Positions 13,973-22,312 of a stretch of DNA of 25,575 nt are shown piece after piece. This stretch comes from Desulfovibrio sp. (GTDB taxonomy: Bacteria > Desulfobacterota > Desulfovibrionia > Desulfovibrionales > Desulfovibrionaceae). The notes beneath the pieces were generated by a model. It was not told the DNA's origin, ran no database searches, and was given only the letters and a program-made list of their open reading frames with translations. How positions within the stretch are numbered: position 1 is the first letter of the stretch; each line of letters opens with the position of its first letter. Both the position numbers and the translations under genes were made by a program. The stretch covers positions 1-25,575 of the forward strand of contig VSMX01000010.1 of assembly GCA_009773975.1 (NCBI GenBank). Reading direction: 5' to 3'.

Positions 13973-14731
13973 ATGGAAAACGCGAAACAGCCGCGCAAGG
14001 GTTTTTATCTTTTGCCCAACATGCTCACCACGTTCAGCATGTTTCTGGGTTTTCTGTCCATGGTCTGGGCCGGGCAGGGCCGTTTTGAGGATGCCTGCAT
14101 GGCCATACTTGTCGCTGCCCTCATGGACGGCCTGGACGGCAAGGTGGCCAGGCTTACGCATACTGCAAGCGAATTCGGCGTGCAGTTAGATTCCCTTGCC
14201 GATCTTGTGGCCTTTGGCCTTTCGCCCGCGATTTTGCTCTGGCATTGGCAGCTTTGCAATTTCGGGCGCGTTGGCGTGGCCGCTGCCTTTATCTTTGCGG
14301 CCTGCGGCGCCTTGCGCCTGGCGCGCTTCAATGTAAGCGCCGGGCAGATCAGCAAGCGCTTTTTTATCGGCCTGCCCATCCCGGCCGGCGGCTGCACCGT
14401 TGTCTGTTTTGTTTTTTTTGCCTCTCTTTTCCCGGAGGCCTACAATACGGTCACGCCCTTGTGCGCGCTTGTCCTGGCCGTTGCCGTGGGCGTTCTCATG
14501 GTCAGCCGGGTGCGTTATTTCTCCTTCAAGGAATACGACTTTTTCCGCGCCCATCCCTTTGGCTGCATGATTGCCTTTCTTTTTCTCCTGGCCTGTGTCG
14601 TCTCCCTGCCGAGGCTTGTGGGCTTTCTTTATTGCCTGCTCTATATTCTCATGGGTCTTCTTTACACATTCATCATTCTGCCGCGCCGTAACCGCCAGCT
14701 ACAGCGCGCCCTGTCCACGCCTAACGAATGA
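13973..14731 (+). CDS. pssA: CDP-diacylglycerol--serine O-phosphatidyltransferase
   Basis: A 252-residue membrane enzyme making phosphatidylserine from CDP-diacylglycerol and serine. The CDP-alcohol phosphotransferase motif is complete: Asp52, Asp55-Gly56, Ala59-Arg60, Gly69, Asp73 and Asp77. Several hydrophobic helices follow, and a basic tail ends RRNRQLQRAL. The start at 13973, 1 nt after the psd stop, gives the family N-terminus (KGFYLLPNMLTTFSMFLGF). The frame could begin at 13877 inside psd, but that would add an unrelated leader. It is transcribed with psd, and 78 nt separate it from leuA. Confidence 0.95.
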   Translation: MENAKQPRKGFYLLPNMLTTFSMFLGFLSMVWAGQGRFEDACMAILVAALMDGLDGKVARLTHTASEFGVQLDSLADLVAFGLSPAILLWHWQLCNFGRVGVAAAFIFAACGALRLARFNVSAGQISKRFFIGLPIPAGGCTVVCFVFFASLFPEAYNTVTPLCALVLAVAVGVLMVSRVRYFSFKEYDFFRAHPFGCMIAFLFLLACVVSLPRLVGFLYCLLYILMGLLYTFIILPRRNRQLQRALSTPNE

Positions 14732-14809
14732 GGCTTTGCTGACGGCCCGCGCCTTGCGGGAACCACGCTCCCCGGGCGGCCGTTGGACAAGCCCGATAAA
14801 GGAGCGTTT

Positions 14810-16360
14810 ATGACTGACCGCGTTTACATTTTTGACACAACTCTGCGCGACGGGGAGCAATCTCCCGGCGCGACCATGAATTTTCAGGAAAAGCTGCGTC
14901 TTGCAAAGCAGCTGGAAGTCCTTGGCGTAGATATCATCGAGGCCGGTTTTCCCGCTTCCAGCGACGGGGATTTCGAATCCGTCTCGCAAATCGCGCAGAG
15001 GGCCTCCGGCGATGTGCAGATCTGCGGCCTGGCCCGTTGCGTGATCCGGGATATCGACCGCTGCTGGGAAGCGGTGAAAAACGCCAAAAACCCCCGCATC
15101 CACACCTTTATCGCCACATCTCCCCTCCACATGGCGCACAAATTGCGCAAAACGCCGGAGGAAGTCCTGCGCACTGCAGAAGAATGCGTGAAACGCTGCG
15201 CCGGCTATACAAAAAATGTGGAATTTTCCTGCGAGGATTTTTCCCGCTCCGAACCGGACTTTGTCTGCAAAATTGTCGAGCTGGCCATCAATGCCGGAGC
15301 CACGACAATCAATCTGCCGGATACGGTCGGTTATGCGCAGCCCGAGGAATTCGCCAGCATGGTCAAATATGTGATGGATCATGTGTCCAACAGTTCAAAG
15401 GCCATATTCAGCGTCCATTGCCATGACGATCTCGGCCTTGGGGTTGCCAATACCCTGGCCGCCCTGCGCGTTGGCGCGCGCCAGGCCGAAGTGGCGCTCA
15501 ACGGCATAGGCGAAAGGGCGGGCAATGCCTCCCTCGAGGAAGTGGCCATGGCACTTGAAGTGCGCAAGGATTATTACGGACTCAAGACAGGCATCAAGAC
15601 AGAGCAGATTTATCCGGCCTGCCGCCTGCTTTCGATTATTATCGGCCAGCCCATTCCCAACAACAAGGCCATTACCCGCGCGAATGCCTTTTCCCATGAA
15701 TCCGGAATCCATCACGACGGCATGCTCAAGCATCGCGAAACATACGAAATAATGACTCCGCAGTCTGTTGGCCGCAAGGAAACCACGCTGGTCATCGGCA
15801 AGCATTCCGGCCGCAACGCGGTGCGCAGCAAGTTCGAGGCTCTGGGCTACAGCCTGGATGACGAGCAGCTCAACCAGGTTTTTGATGCGGTCAAGCAGCT
15901 GGCCGACCGCAAGAAGCAAATCCATGACGAAGATCTCATGGCCCTGGTTCAGCAGGAAATTTACCGTATTCCGGACAGCCTCAGGCTGCGCCATGTTTCG
16001 GTGTCGAGTTCCGATGCCGGCGGCGTGCCGCCGACTGCTGCCGTGCTCATGGATGTGGATGGCATTGAAAAAAGCGGCGCGGGCTTTGGCGTGGGGCCGA
16101 TTGATGCCCTGTTCAATGTCATATCCCAGATAGTGGGGAGAGAGCCGGAACTTGAGCAGTATGCCATTAATGCCGTTACCGGCGGCATGGACGCGCTTGG
16201 AGAAGTGACAGTGCGTTTGCGCGAAAATGGCAGTTCGGCGGTGGGTCGCGGCAATCATCCAGATATTTTTGTGGCCAGCGCGCGGGCATTTGTTGACGCG
16301 CTGAATAATCTTGCCAAGCGCGAGAAAGAGGGGAAACGAGTGCACAGCACGGATCAATAA
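14810..16360 (+). CDS. leuA: 2-isopropylmalate synthase
   Basis: A 516-residue enzyme for the first committed step of leucine synthesis (2-oxoisovalerate plus acetyl-CoA). The TIM barrel begins IFDTTLRDGEQSPG; the metal-binding HCHDDLG and NGIGERAGNASLEE motifs follow. A C-terminal regulatory domain (from about residue 390, containing ISQIVGREPELEQYAINAVTGG) suggests leucine feedback control. ATG 14810 has AGGAG 5 nt upstream; the TTG at 14783 has no family support. The 78-nt gap after pssA contains a short GC hairpin (14746-14760) but no leucine-codon leader peptide was seen. leuC follows after 43 nt. Confidence 0.97.
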   Translation: MTDRVYIFDTTLRDGEQSPGATMNFQEKLRLAKQLEVLGVDIIEAGFPASSDGDFESVSQIAQRASGDVQICGLARCVIRDIDRCWEAVKNAKNPRIHTFIATSPLHMAHKLRKTPEEVLRTAEECVKRCAGYTKNVEFSCEDFSRSEPDFVCKIVELAINAGATTINLPDTVGYAQPEEFASMVKYVMDHVSNSSKAIFSVHCHDDLGLGVANTLAALRVGARQAEVALNGIGERAGNASLEEVAMALEVRKDYYGLKTGIKTEQIYPACRLLSIIIGQPIPNNKAITRANAFSHESGIHHDGMLKHRETYEIMTPQSVGRKETTLVIGKHSGRNAVRSKFEALGYSLDDEQLNQVFDAVKQLADRKKQIHDEDLMALVQQEIYRIPDSLRLRHVSVSSSDAGGVPPTAAVLMDVDGIEKSGAGFGVGPIDALFNVISQIVGREPELEQYAINAVTGGMDALGEVTVRLRENGSSAVGRGNHPDIFVASARAFVDALNNLAKREKEGKRVHSTDQ

Positions 16361-16403
16361 CGCTTTTTCGCTCTCAGCAAATATCATCTTTCAGGAGAGA
16401 ATC

Positions 16404-17663
16404 ATGCCAAAAACATTGGCGCAGAAACTGATTGCAAGACATACAGATGAAAAAGATGTCAGCCCCGGCAAAATAGTGCAATGCCGGGTAAGCCTTGTGC
16501 TGGCCAATGACATCACAGGCCCCCTGGCCATCAAGTCATTCAAGGGCATGGGCGCGGACAGGGTCTTCGACCGCGACAAGGTCGTGCTTGTAATGGACCA
16601 CTTCACGCCGCAAAAAGACATCGATTCCGCCAACCAGGTGATGATCAGCCGCCGTTTTGCAAAGGACCAGAATATCACCCATTATTACGAGGGCGGCAAT
16701 TGCGGGGTGGAACATGCCCTGCTGCCGGAACTCGGCCTTGTGGCGCCCGGCGATCTGGTTATCGGCGCGGACAGCCACACCTGCACCTACGGCGGCATTG
16801 GCGCATTCGCCACGGGCATGGGCTCGACGGACATAGCGGCCGGCATGGCCCTGGGCGAAACCTGGCTCAAGGTGCCACCAACAATCCGGGTGGTTTACAG
16901 CGGCAAAATGCCCAAATGGCTTACAGCCAAGGATTTGATGCTTGCGCTGATCGGCAGGATAGGCGTGGATGGCGCTCTTTACCAGGCCCTTGAATTTGCC
17001 GGCCCCGTGATTGACCAATTGCCTGCCGAAGGGCGCCTGACCATGGCCAATATGGCTATCGAGGCTGGCGCCAAGGTCGGGCTTTTCCCGATAGATGAGC
17101 TTTGCCGCGAATTCTGCAAGGCGACAGGCCATCCCACGGATCTTTCCCTGGCCGCGGATCCGGGCGCGGAATATGCCAGGGTGATGGAAATTGAGGTAAC
17201 CGGAATGGAACCCGTGGTTGCCGTGCCGCACATTCCATCCAACGTCAAGCCTGTTTCACAAGTGGACAGGGAGCCCATCCAGCAGGTTGTAATCGGCTCA
17301 TGCACAAATGGGCGCCTGAGCGATATGCGCCTGGCTGCGGAAGTGCTCAAGGGGCGCAAGGTCAACCCGGAAGTGCGCTGCATTGTGCTGCCGGCCACGC
17401 CTGCAGTCTGGAAAGCCTGTGTTGACGAAGGGCTTATGGGCACATTCATGGAGGCCGGCTGCATTGTCGGTCCGCCCACCTGCGGTCCATGCCTTGGCGG
17501 CCATACCGGCATTCTGGGAGAAGGCGAACGCTGCGTTTCAACAACAAACCGCAACTTCAAGGGCCGCATGGGCAGCCTGAATTCCGAAATCTTTCTCGCC
17601 AGCCCGGCTGTGGCCGCGGCTAGCGCAATTGCCGGCCATGTTGCCTCGCCGGACATGATTTGA
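16404..17663 (+). CDS. leuC: 3-isopropylmalate dehydratase large subunit
   Basis: A 419-residue [4Fe-4S] hydro-lyase subunit that, with LeuD, isomerises 2- to 3-isopropylmalate. The cluster-binding cysteines are in IGSCTNGR and in PPTCGPCLGG. Other aconitase-family landmarks are GADSHTCTYGGIGAFATGMG and NRNFKGRMG. The length fits the shorter (about 420-residue) LeuC/HacA-like type common in anaerobes, not the 466-residue E. coli type. ATG 16404 follows AGGAGA; the frame extension to 16311 overlaps leuA and is not needed. The leuD start lies 10 nt after the stop. Confidence 0.97.
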   Translation: MPKTLAQKLIARHTDEKDVSPGKIVQCRVSLVLANDITGPLAIKSFKGMGADRVFDRDKVVLVMDHFTPQKDIDSANQVMISRRFAKDQNITHYYEGGNCGVEHALLPELGLVAPGDLVIGADSHTCTYGGIGAFATGMGSTDIAAGMALGETWLKVPPTIRVVYSGKMPKWLTAKDLMLALIGRIGVDGALYQALEFAGPVIDQLPAEGRLTMANMAIEAGAKVGLFPIDELCREFCKATGHPTDLSLAADPGAEYARVMEIEVTGMEPVVAVPHIPSNVKPVSQVDREPIQQVVIGSCTNGRLSDMRLAAEVLKGRKVNPEVRCIVLPATPAVWKACVDEGLMGTFMEAGCIVGPPTCGPCLGGHTGILGEGERCVSTTNRNFKGRMGSLNSEIFLASPAVAAASAIAGHVASPDMI

Positions 17664-17673
17664 GGACATTGAG

Positions 17674-18174
17674 ATGAAATACAAGGGCAAGGTTCACAAG
17701 GTCGGGGATCATATTGATACGGATGCCATCATTCCGGCGCGCTTCCTGGTAACCGCAGATCCGGAAAAGCTGGGCGAAAACTGCATGGAAGGCCTTGAGC
17801 CCGGCTGGTCGAAAAAGGTTGCCAAAGGCGATATTCTGGTCGCTGGCAAAAATTTTGGCTGCGGTTCGTCAAGGGAGCACGCTCCCCTCGCCATTCTTGG
17901 CGCGGGCATTCCCGTTGTTATCGGTTCCAGCTTCGCCCGCATTTTTTACCGCAATGCCTTCAATATGGGGCTGCCCCTGCTGGAAGTGGAGGAAGGCATC
18001 GAGGATATCGGAGAAGGCGATGAACTGGAAATAGATATCGAGGCCGGCCAGATTCGCAATCTGACCACAGGCAAAACATCAAGCTTCCAGCCGCTTCCGG
18101 AATCGATGCGCAATATTCTCAAGGCCGGCGGCCTGGTTGGCTATGTCAGAGAACGCATGGAAAAAGGAAAATAA
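17674..18174 (+). CDS. leuD: 3-isopropylmalate dehydratase small subunit
   Basis: A 166-residue swivel-domain partner of LeuC. It shows the signature DHIDTDAIIPARFL at about 11-24, then NFGCGSSREHAPLAILGAG and SFARIFYRNAFNMGLP. This is the short LeuD form that pairs with the approximately 420-residue LeuC. The start is ATG 17674 with a GAGG about 7 nt upstream. leuB begins 3 nt after its stop. Confidence 0.96.
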   Translation: MKYKGKVHKVGDHIDTDAIIPARFLVTADPEKLGENCMEGLEPGWSKKVAKGDILVAGKNFGCGSSREHAPLAILGAGIPVVIGSSFARIFYRNAFNMGLPLLEVEEGIEDIGEGDELEIDIEAGQIRNLTTGKTSSFQPLPESMRNILKAGGLVGYVRERMEKGK

Positions 18175-18177
18175 AGG

Positions 18178-19254
18178 ATGAAAAAGACAATCTGCCTTCT
18201 GCCCGGCGACGGCATTGGCCCGGAGATAATTGCCCAGGGAAAGCTTGCGCTGGAAGCAGTGGCCAAAAAATTCGGCCATGAATTCATTTTTGAGGAAGCC
18301 CTTTTGGGCGGCGCGGCTGTGGATGCCACGGGAGAGCCTCTTCCCGAAGCCACAGTCGATAAATGCAAGGCTGCGGATGCCGTTTATCTGGGCGCTGTGG
18401 GCGGCCCGAAATGGGATGGGCTGGAGCCCGCCAAACGCGCCGAGCGCGGCCTGCTTGGCATTCGCAAGGCTCTGGGCCTTTTTGCCAACTTGCGGCCGGC
18501 CAGGCTTTTTCCCGAACTTGCCGGAGCCTGCCTTTTGCGTAGTGACATAGCGGCGCGCGGGCTGGATCTGGTCATTGCCCGCGAACTTACAGGCGACATC
18601 TATTTTGGCGCGCCGCGCGGCATGGAAAAACGCAATGGCAAGAGAGTCGGCTTCAATACAATGATCTATGATGAGGACGAAATCCGCCGTATTGCGCGGG
18701 TCGCCTTCAAAACGGCCATGGGCCGGAAAAAGCGCGTCTGTTCCGTGGAAAAAAGCAATGTGCTTGAAACATCACGGCTCTGGCGCGATATCGCAATCCA
18801 GACCAGGATGGAATTTCCCGAAGTCAGCCTTGAACACATGTATGTGGATAATGCCGCCATGCAGCTTGTGCGCGATCCCTCGCAGTTCGATGTTATCCTG
18901 ACCGGCAACCTGTTTGGCGATATTCTTTCGGACGAAGCTGCCGCGATTACTGGTTCGCTCGGGATGCTGCCCTCGGCCTCTCTTGGCGAAAGCGGCCCTG
19001 GCCTTTTCGAGCCCATTCACGGTTCGGCGCCCGATATCGCGGGCAAGGACATGGCCAATCCTCTGGGCACAATCCTTTCCGGCGCGATGCTGCTCAGGCT
19101 TGGCTTCGATATGCCCGCGGAGGCTGAAACAGTGGAAAACGCCGTGCGCGATGCCCTGGCCTCCGGCTTCCGCACTGGCGACATCATGGAAGATGGCAAG
19201 ACACTTGTTTCCTGTTCGGCCATGGGCAGGGAAGTCGCCGCGAGGATCAAATGA
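18178..19254 (+). CDS. leuB: 3-isopropylmalate dehydrogenase
   Basis: A 358-residue NAD-dependent oxidative decarboxylase making 2-oxoisocaproate, the third step of leucine synthesis. It begins with LLPGDGIGPEI. GAVGGPKWD and LFANLRPARLFP form the substrate site, RELTGDIYFG and SVEKSNVLETS follow, and VILTGNLFGDILSDEAA and EPIHGSAPDIAGK carry the metal-binding and cofactor residues. The start overlaps a ribosome binding site formed at the leuD stop (AAAGG). The TGA overlaps the next start as ATGA, coupling it to the 2-oxoacid oxidoreductase subunit gene. Confidence 0.97.
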   Translation: MKKTICLLPGDGIGPEIIAQGKLALEAVAKKFGHEFIFEEALLGGAAVDATGEPLPEATVDKCKAADAVYLGAVGGPKWDGLEPAKRAERGLLGIRKALGLFANLRPARLFPELAGACLLRSDIAARGLDLVIARELTGDIYFGAPRGMEKRNGKRVGFNTMIYDEDEIRRIARVAFKTAMGRKKRVCSVEKSNVLETSRLWRDIAIQTRMEFPEVSLEHMYVDNAAMQLVRDPSQFDVILTGNLFGDILSDEAAAITGSLGMLPSASLGESGPGLFEPIHGSAPDIAGKDMANPLGTILSGAMLLRLGFDMPAEAETVENAVRDALASGFRTGDIMEDGKTLVSCSAMGREVAARIK

Positions 19255-19853
19255 GCGGCCAGCTGGAGAAGGCAAGAATTTATTTCACGGGAGTAGGGGG
19301 CCAGGGCACGCTTACCGCCACCAATCTCCTGGCTCATGCCGCCATGGAAGCCGGCATCGAGGCTGTGGGCGGAGAAGTGCATGGCATGGCCCAGCGCGGC
19401 GGTGTGGTGGAATCGGCCCTGCTGTTGGGAGGATATAAATCGCCAAGGCTTGATCTGGGAGAAGCGGATATCATCCTGGGTTTTGAAGCGCTCGAAACCT
19501 TGCGAGGCCTGCCCTATCTGAGGCCGGGCGGCGTGGTTTTTTCGAGCACTGACGAGCTTGCGCCGCTGGATGTGGCCCTGGGAAATGCCGTTTATCCGGA
19601 TTTGCAGACCATAAAGGCGGAAACAGCCAAGGTCGCTTCAAAGACTTTTTTTGTGCCCTGTCATGACCTGGGGCGGGAGGCTGGCGCAATCCAGAGCGGC
19701 AATACCGCGCTGTTGGGCGCGCTTGCGGTTTCTGGCATCCTGCCTTTGGGGCTGGACGCCATTGAGGCTGCCATTCACAAGTTTTTGCCAGAAAAGATTC
19801 AGCCAGTGAACCTCAAGGCCCTCAATCTTGGCGCGGAATTTATGATGAAATAA
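19251..19853 (+). CDS. 2-oxoacid:ferredoxin oxidoreductase gamma-type subunit (IorB-like)
   Basis: A 200-residue protein of the pyruvate/ketoisovalerate oxidoreductase gamma family, closest in layout to IorB of indolepyruvate:ferredoxin oxidoreductase. Landmarks are FTGVGGQGTLTATNLLA at the start, GGEVHGMAQRGGVVES, ADIILGFEALE and SGNTALLGALA. IorB works with a large TPP and FeS subunit (IorA) to oxidise aryl-pyruvates or branched 2-oxoacids to acyl-CoA. No IorA is encoded in the window: the next gene is convergent cheZ. It overlaps leuB by 4 nt, so it is co-translated with the leucine genes. Confidence 0.85.
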   Translation: MSGQLEKARIYFTGVGGQGTLTATNLLAHAAMEAGIEAVGGEVHGMAQRGGVVESALLLGGYKSPRLDLGEADIILGFEALETLRGLPYLRPGGVVFSSTDELAPLDVALGNAVYPDLQTIKAETAKVASKTFFVPCHDLGREAGAIQSGNTALLGALAVSGILPLGLDAIEAAIHKFLPEKIQPVNLKALNLGAEFMMK

Positions 19854-19876
19854 AAAGGCGGGGCGCAAGCCCCGCC
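19852..19876 (-). terminator. Intrinsic terminator of the ileS-cheZ operon
   Basis: A perfect 8-bp stem, GGCGGGGC (19857-19864) with GCCCCGCC (19869-19876), closes a 4-nt loop. On the minus strand it is followed at once by TTTTTA, 6 nt after the cheZ stop. It therefore terminates the leftward operon. On the plus strand, for the leu operon, the stem lacks a following T-run and may act only weakly. Confidence 0.9.
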
Positions 19877-19882
19877 TGGCAT

Positions 19883-20533
19883 TTACAAGCCCAGCTGGGC
19901 AAGCATGTCGTCAATGGCGTTTTGCGAAATGCCATCCTTGTCCGGGCCCTTGAGTTCAGACCCGGCCTTGCGGTTCTCGCGAAAATCGTCAACGGCTTTC
20001 TGAGCCTCCGCCTGCAAGGTATCGCTGTCCTTGGCCGGATCTCTCTCCGCCCCCTCCATGATGAGCCCGGAAGAAATATAAAGTTGCACCACGCTGTCCT
20101 CAATGGCATTCAGGGCAGCCACAACTTTTTTTATGCGTTGGCCCGTGATGTCCTGAAAGCTCAGCGTGGTCAGGACGGAATTAAGATCAGCGCCCAGGCT
20201 GTCATTTATGGCGGCCAGCTTGTCGATATCAGCAGCCGAGGCCTCTCCGGCCTTTATCCTGGCAATTATGGCCGCGCTTTCGGCCTGCTGCTCAAAATGC
20301 CTCTCCACAATTTCCATGATGCTCATTGCGGCCGATTCCGTTGCTTTCACAACTTCATCAAGCTGATCGCTCGCTTCCGTGAACAGGGCATCAGTCTTGC
20401 GGCCATCAATTGCGGTGTCATTGGAAGCTGTGGAAATCTGCTGATAGATATCTTTCAGGCCGCGGCGCATATCCGCGCTAAGCCGCCTGTAAACGCCATT
20501 GTCTTGTTCGGCCATGACTGACTGCCCCGTCAT
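19883..20533 (-). CDS. cheZ: Chemotaxis phosphatase CheZ
   Basis: A 216-residue, mostly helical protein. The catalytic motif SFQDITGQRIKK carries Asp128 and Gln132, equivalent to Asp143 and Gln147 of E. coli CheZ, which dephosphorylate CheY-P. The C-terminal SQNAIDDMLAQLGL is a CheY-binding helix of the usual form, joined by a charged flexible linker (about 165-200). It sets the flagellar switching rate. The ATG at 20533 overlaps the cpoB stop by 4 nt; a second ATG at 20515 is possible. It is the last gene of a housekeeping operon, away from other che genes, and is followed by a strong terminator. Confidence 0.88.
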   Translation of the reverse strand: MTGQSVMAEQDNGVYRRLSADMRRGLKDIYQQISTASNDTAIDGRKTDALFTEASDQLDEVVKATESAAMSIMEIVERHFEQQAESAAIIARIKAGEASAADIDKLAAINDSLGADLNSVLTTLSFQDITGQRIKKVVAALNAIEDSVVQLYISSGLIMEGAERDPAKDSDTLQAEAQKAVDDFRENRKAGSELKGPDKDGISQNAIDDMLAQLGL

Positions 20534-21615
20534 TTGTTGGTCTTGAGATAATTCTTGGCTCTGGCCACTTCCGGAGACTTGGGATATTTCTTGATAAGGT
20601 CCTGCATCCTGATTCTGGCCGCGGCCTTGTTGCCGATCTTGCCGAAACAGATTGCCTGCTTGAGGTAGGCTTTGGGCGCGCTGGACGATTTGGGGTATTT
20701 TTCGATAACAGTTTGATAGGCGACAATGGCCTCATTGAACTTGTTGCGCTGAAAATCGCAATCCGCCAGGTAATACTGCGCTTCCGCGGTCTGGGTGTGA
20801 TTCTTGTAATTCTTCACAAAATCCTGAAAGGATCTGGCCGCTTCATTATATTTGCGGGCATTATAGGCATTGACGCCGGCGTCAAACAGGGCAAGGGAAA
20901 TGTCTTTTTTGGCAATGGGCGCGGCAGGCTTCTGGGCAGCGGGATCAGCCTTGCCCCAGGTGCTTTCGGATGGGGCAGCGGACTGGCTGGGCATGAGCGC
21001 GGCCTGCAGGGCCTGGTTATCCGGCGGCAAGCCATAGCTGCCGGTAGCCGAACCTTCCGCTGGGGCCATTATTTGCGTTGGCGTGGCCGGCTTGACGGGC
21101 GACGGCACCGTGTTTGTCTGCTGGCCGGCGAGCGGCGCGCTGGCGATTGGCGCAGCCGGGACGGCATTCCCGTAGGCCGAGCTATCCGGCGCGTGGGTGG
21201 CGATGGGCTGGCTCTGAACAGGCGCAACGGCTTGCGGAACCTGGACGCTGTTTTGGGTAATGGGCATTCCTTGATTCTGCTGCAAGGGCTCGCCCAGGTT
21301 CAGGTTGAGGGCCATATTATCATTTACCTTGTGCAGGGCCGTGTCGTGCTGCTGCACCTTGCTGACCAGGGCGCGGGCGCCCCCCACATTCTTGAGATCG
21401 TCAAGCTGGCCCTTCAGTTCGGCAATTTCCTGGCGCATGGCCTGAACCTCGTTCCAGGTATCGGCCTGCTGCGGCTGAATTTGCCTCAGCTGGCGATCCT
21501 GCAGCGCAATGCGTTCTTCCAGCGTTGGTTCATCGGATGTGCCGCTCATTGGCGCGCAGCCGGTTGCCAGGATAAATCCGGCCATGATGGCCGGTAGGGA
21601 ATATCTGATTTTCAT
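20530..21615 (-). CDS. cpoB: CpoB/YbgF-type Tol-Pal associated lipoprotein with TPRs
   Basis: A 361-residue envelope protein. A short signal peptide ends ILATGC with lipidatable Cys20; the -3 Ala makes the lipobox slightly unusual, whereas E. coli CpoB itself is a soluble periplasmic protein. A coiled coil follows at about 30-85 (DRQLRQIQPQQ and MRQEIAELKGQLDDL). After a long Pro/Ala/Gln-rich linker (about 110-230) comes the YbgF-type TPR domain (LFDAGVNAYNARKYNEAARSF, then YYLADCDFQRNKFNEAIVAY). CpoB coordinates peptidoglycan synthesis with outer-membrane constriction through Tol-Pal. No tol or pal gene is in the window. It overlaps its neighbours by 4 nt on both sides. Confidence 0.88.
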   Translation of the reverse strand: MKIRYSLPAIMAGFILATGCAPMSGTSDEPTLEERIALQDRQLRQIQPQQADTWNEVQAMRQEIAELKGQLDDLKNVGGARALVSKVQQHDTALHKVNDNMALNLNLGEPLQQNQGMPITQNSVQVPQAVAPVQSQPIATHAPDSSAYGNAVPAAPIASAPLAGQQTNTVPSPVKPATPTQIMAPAEGSATGSYGLPPDNQALQAALMPSQSAAPSESTWGKADPAAQKPAAPIAKKDISLALFDAGVNAYNARKYNEAARSFQDFVKNYKNHTQTAEAQYYLADCDFQRNKFNEAIVAYQTVIEKYPKSSSAPKAYLKQAICFGKIGNKAAARIRMQDLIKKYPKSPEVARAKNYLKTNK

Positions 21616-21824
21616 GACGACCTCTTGATACTTTTAAGGGCTTTGCCGCGTCCAGAAATGATATAACATATTCCGCCGATAACCGGCACAAAAACCACAA
21701 AAACAAGCCAGGTCATCCGGGTCTGGTAATCCGCGAAAGCGTGGGTCCAGATATGCCAGATGCTCCAGAAAGTGGGCAGCATGGGCAAAAGCCAGATTAA
21801 AACGTGCCACCAGGCGAAGGTCAT
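21612..21824 (-). CDS. Small membrane protein with a PLDc_N-type domain
   Basis: A 70-residue protein with two hydrophobic segments (WWHVLIWLLPMLPTFWSIW, and WLVFVVFVPVIGGICYII) followed by a basic end SGRGKALKSIKRSS. The pattern W-x-x-x-V-x-x-P-x-x-G-x-x-x-Y-x-x-x-GR is that of the cardiolipin-synthase/phospholipase D N-terminal domain (PLDc_N). Here it stands alone without the catalytic HKD part, so it is likely a membrane anchor or lipid-linked accessory protein of unknown role. The ATG at 21824 makes an ATGA overlap with lspA and is preferred to an in-frame ATG at 21836. Confidence 0.75.
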   Translation of the reverse strand: MTFAWWHVLIWLLPMLPTFWSIWHIWTHAFADYQTRMTWLVFVVFVPVIGGICYIISGRGKALKSIKRSS

Positions 21825-22312
21825 TGGCTTGCCCATCCCAAAAATTTCTGCCTGCGAAATGTTGCCAGGCAGATCAACGCGGCGCCGATGCAAATGCCCA
21901 TATCTGCAACGTTGAAGGCCGGCCAGTGCCATTCCGCCCAATAAAAATCAAGAAAATCAACCACGGCGCGCCAGCGCAGCCTGTCCAGAAGATTGCCAAA
22001 AGCGCCCCCCAGCACGAGGCCCAGGCCAACTGTCATAAGCGGCTGCCGGCGCGCGCCCCTGGCCAAAATCAGAATGGCGCCAACGGCAACCGCAGTAGCT
22101 GCCAGAAAAAGCCAGAATTGCCAGTCCATGTCGTGGCGGTTGAGAAAACCGAAAGCCGCTCCCCTGTTGCGGATATTGACCAGGTCAAAAAGCCCCGGAA
22201 TCACCTGGATGCTGCTGTTTACAGGAATCTCGGCAATAACCAGCCATTTGGTGATCTGGTCAAGAGCGAAAAGCCCGGCCGCGACGCCCCATAGGAGGAT
22301 ATTGGCTTTCAT
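21821..22312 (-). CDS. lspA: Lipoprotein signal peptidase II
   Basis: A 163-residue inner-membrane aspartic protease that cleaves signal peptides of diacylglyceryl-modified prolipoproteins. The catalytic aspartates are Asp119 in VVDF and Asp137 in FNVAD. Other conserved parts are DQITKW near the N-terminus, the NRGAAFGFL loop and GGAFGNLLDR. Four membrane helices fit the family. It begins with the base next to the ileS stop, the common ileS-lspA arrangement. A likely local substrate is the CpoB-type lipoprotein encoded two genes downstream. Confidence 0.95.
   Translation of the reverse strand: MKANILLWGVAAGLFALDQITKWLVIAEIPVNSSIQVIPGLFDLVNIRNRGAAFGFLNRHDMDWQFWLFLAATAVAVGAILILARGARRQPLMTVGLGLVLGGAFGNLLDRLRWRAVVDFLDFYWAEWHWPAFNVADMGICIGAALICLATFRRQKFLGWASQ

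Noticed and set aside
14746..14760. GC-rich hairpin (CCCGC-loop-GCGGG) before leuA as terminator or leucine attenuator
   Set aside because: Only 5 bp, no T-run, and no short leader peptide with leucine codons in the 78-nt gap.
16404..18174. LeuC/LeuD as aconitase or homoaconitase instead of isopropylmalate dehydratase
   Set aside because: The short LeuC type is shared with HacA-like enzymes, but position between leuA and leuB with tight spacing makes leucine synthesis by far the best reading.
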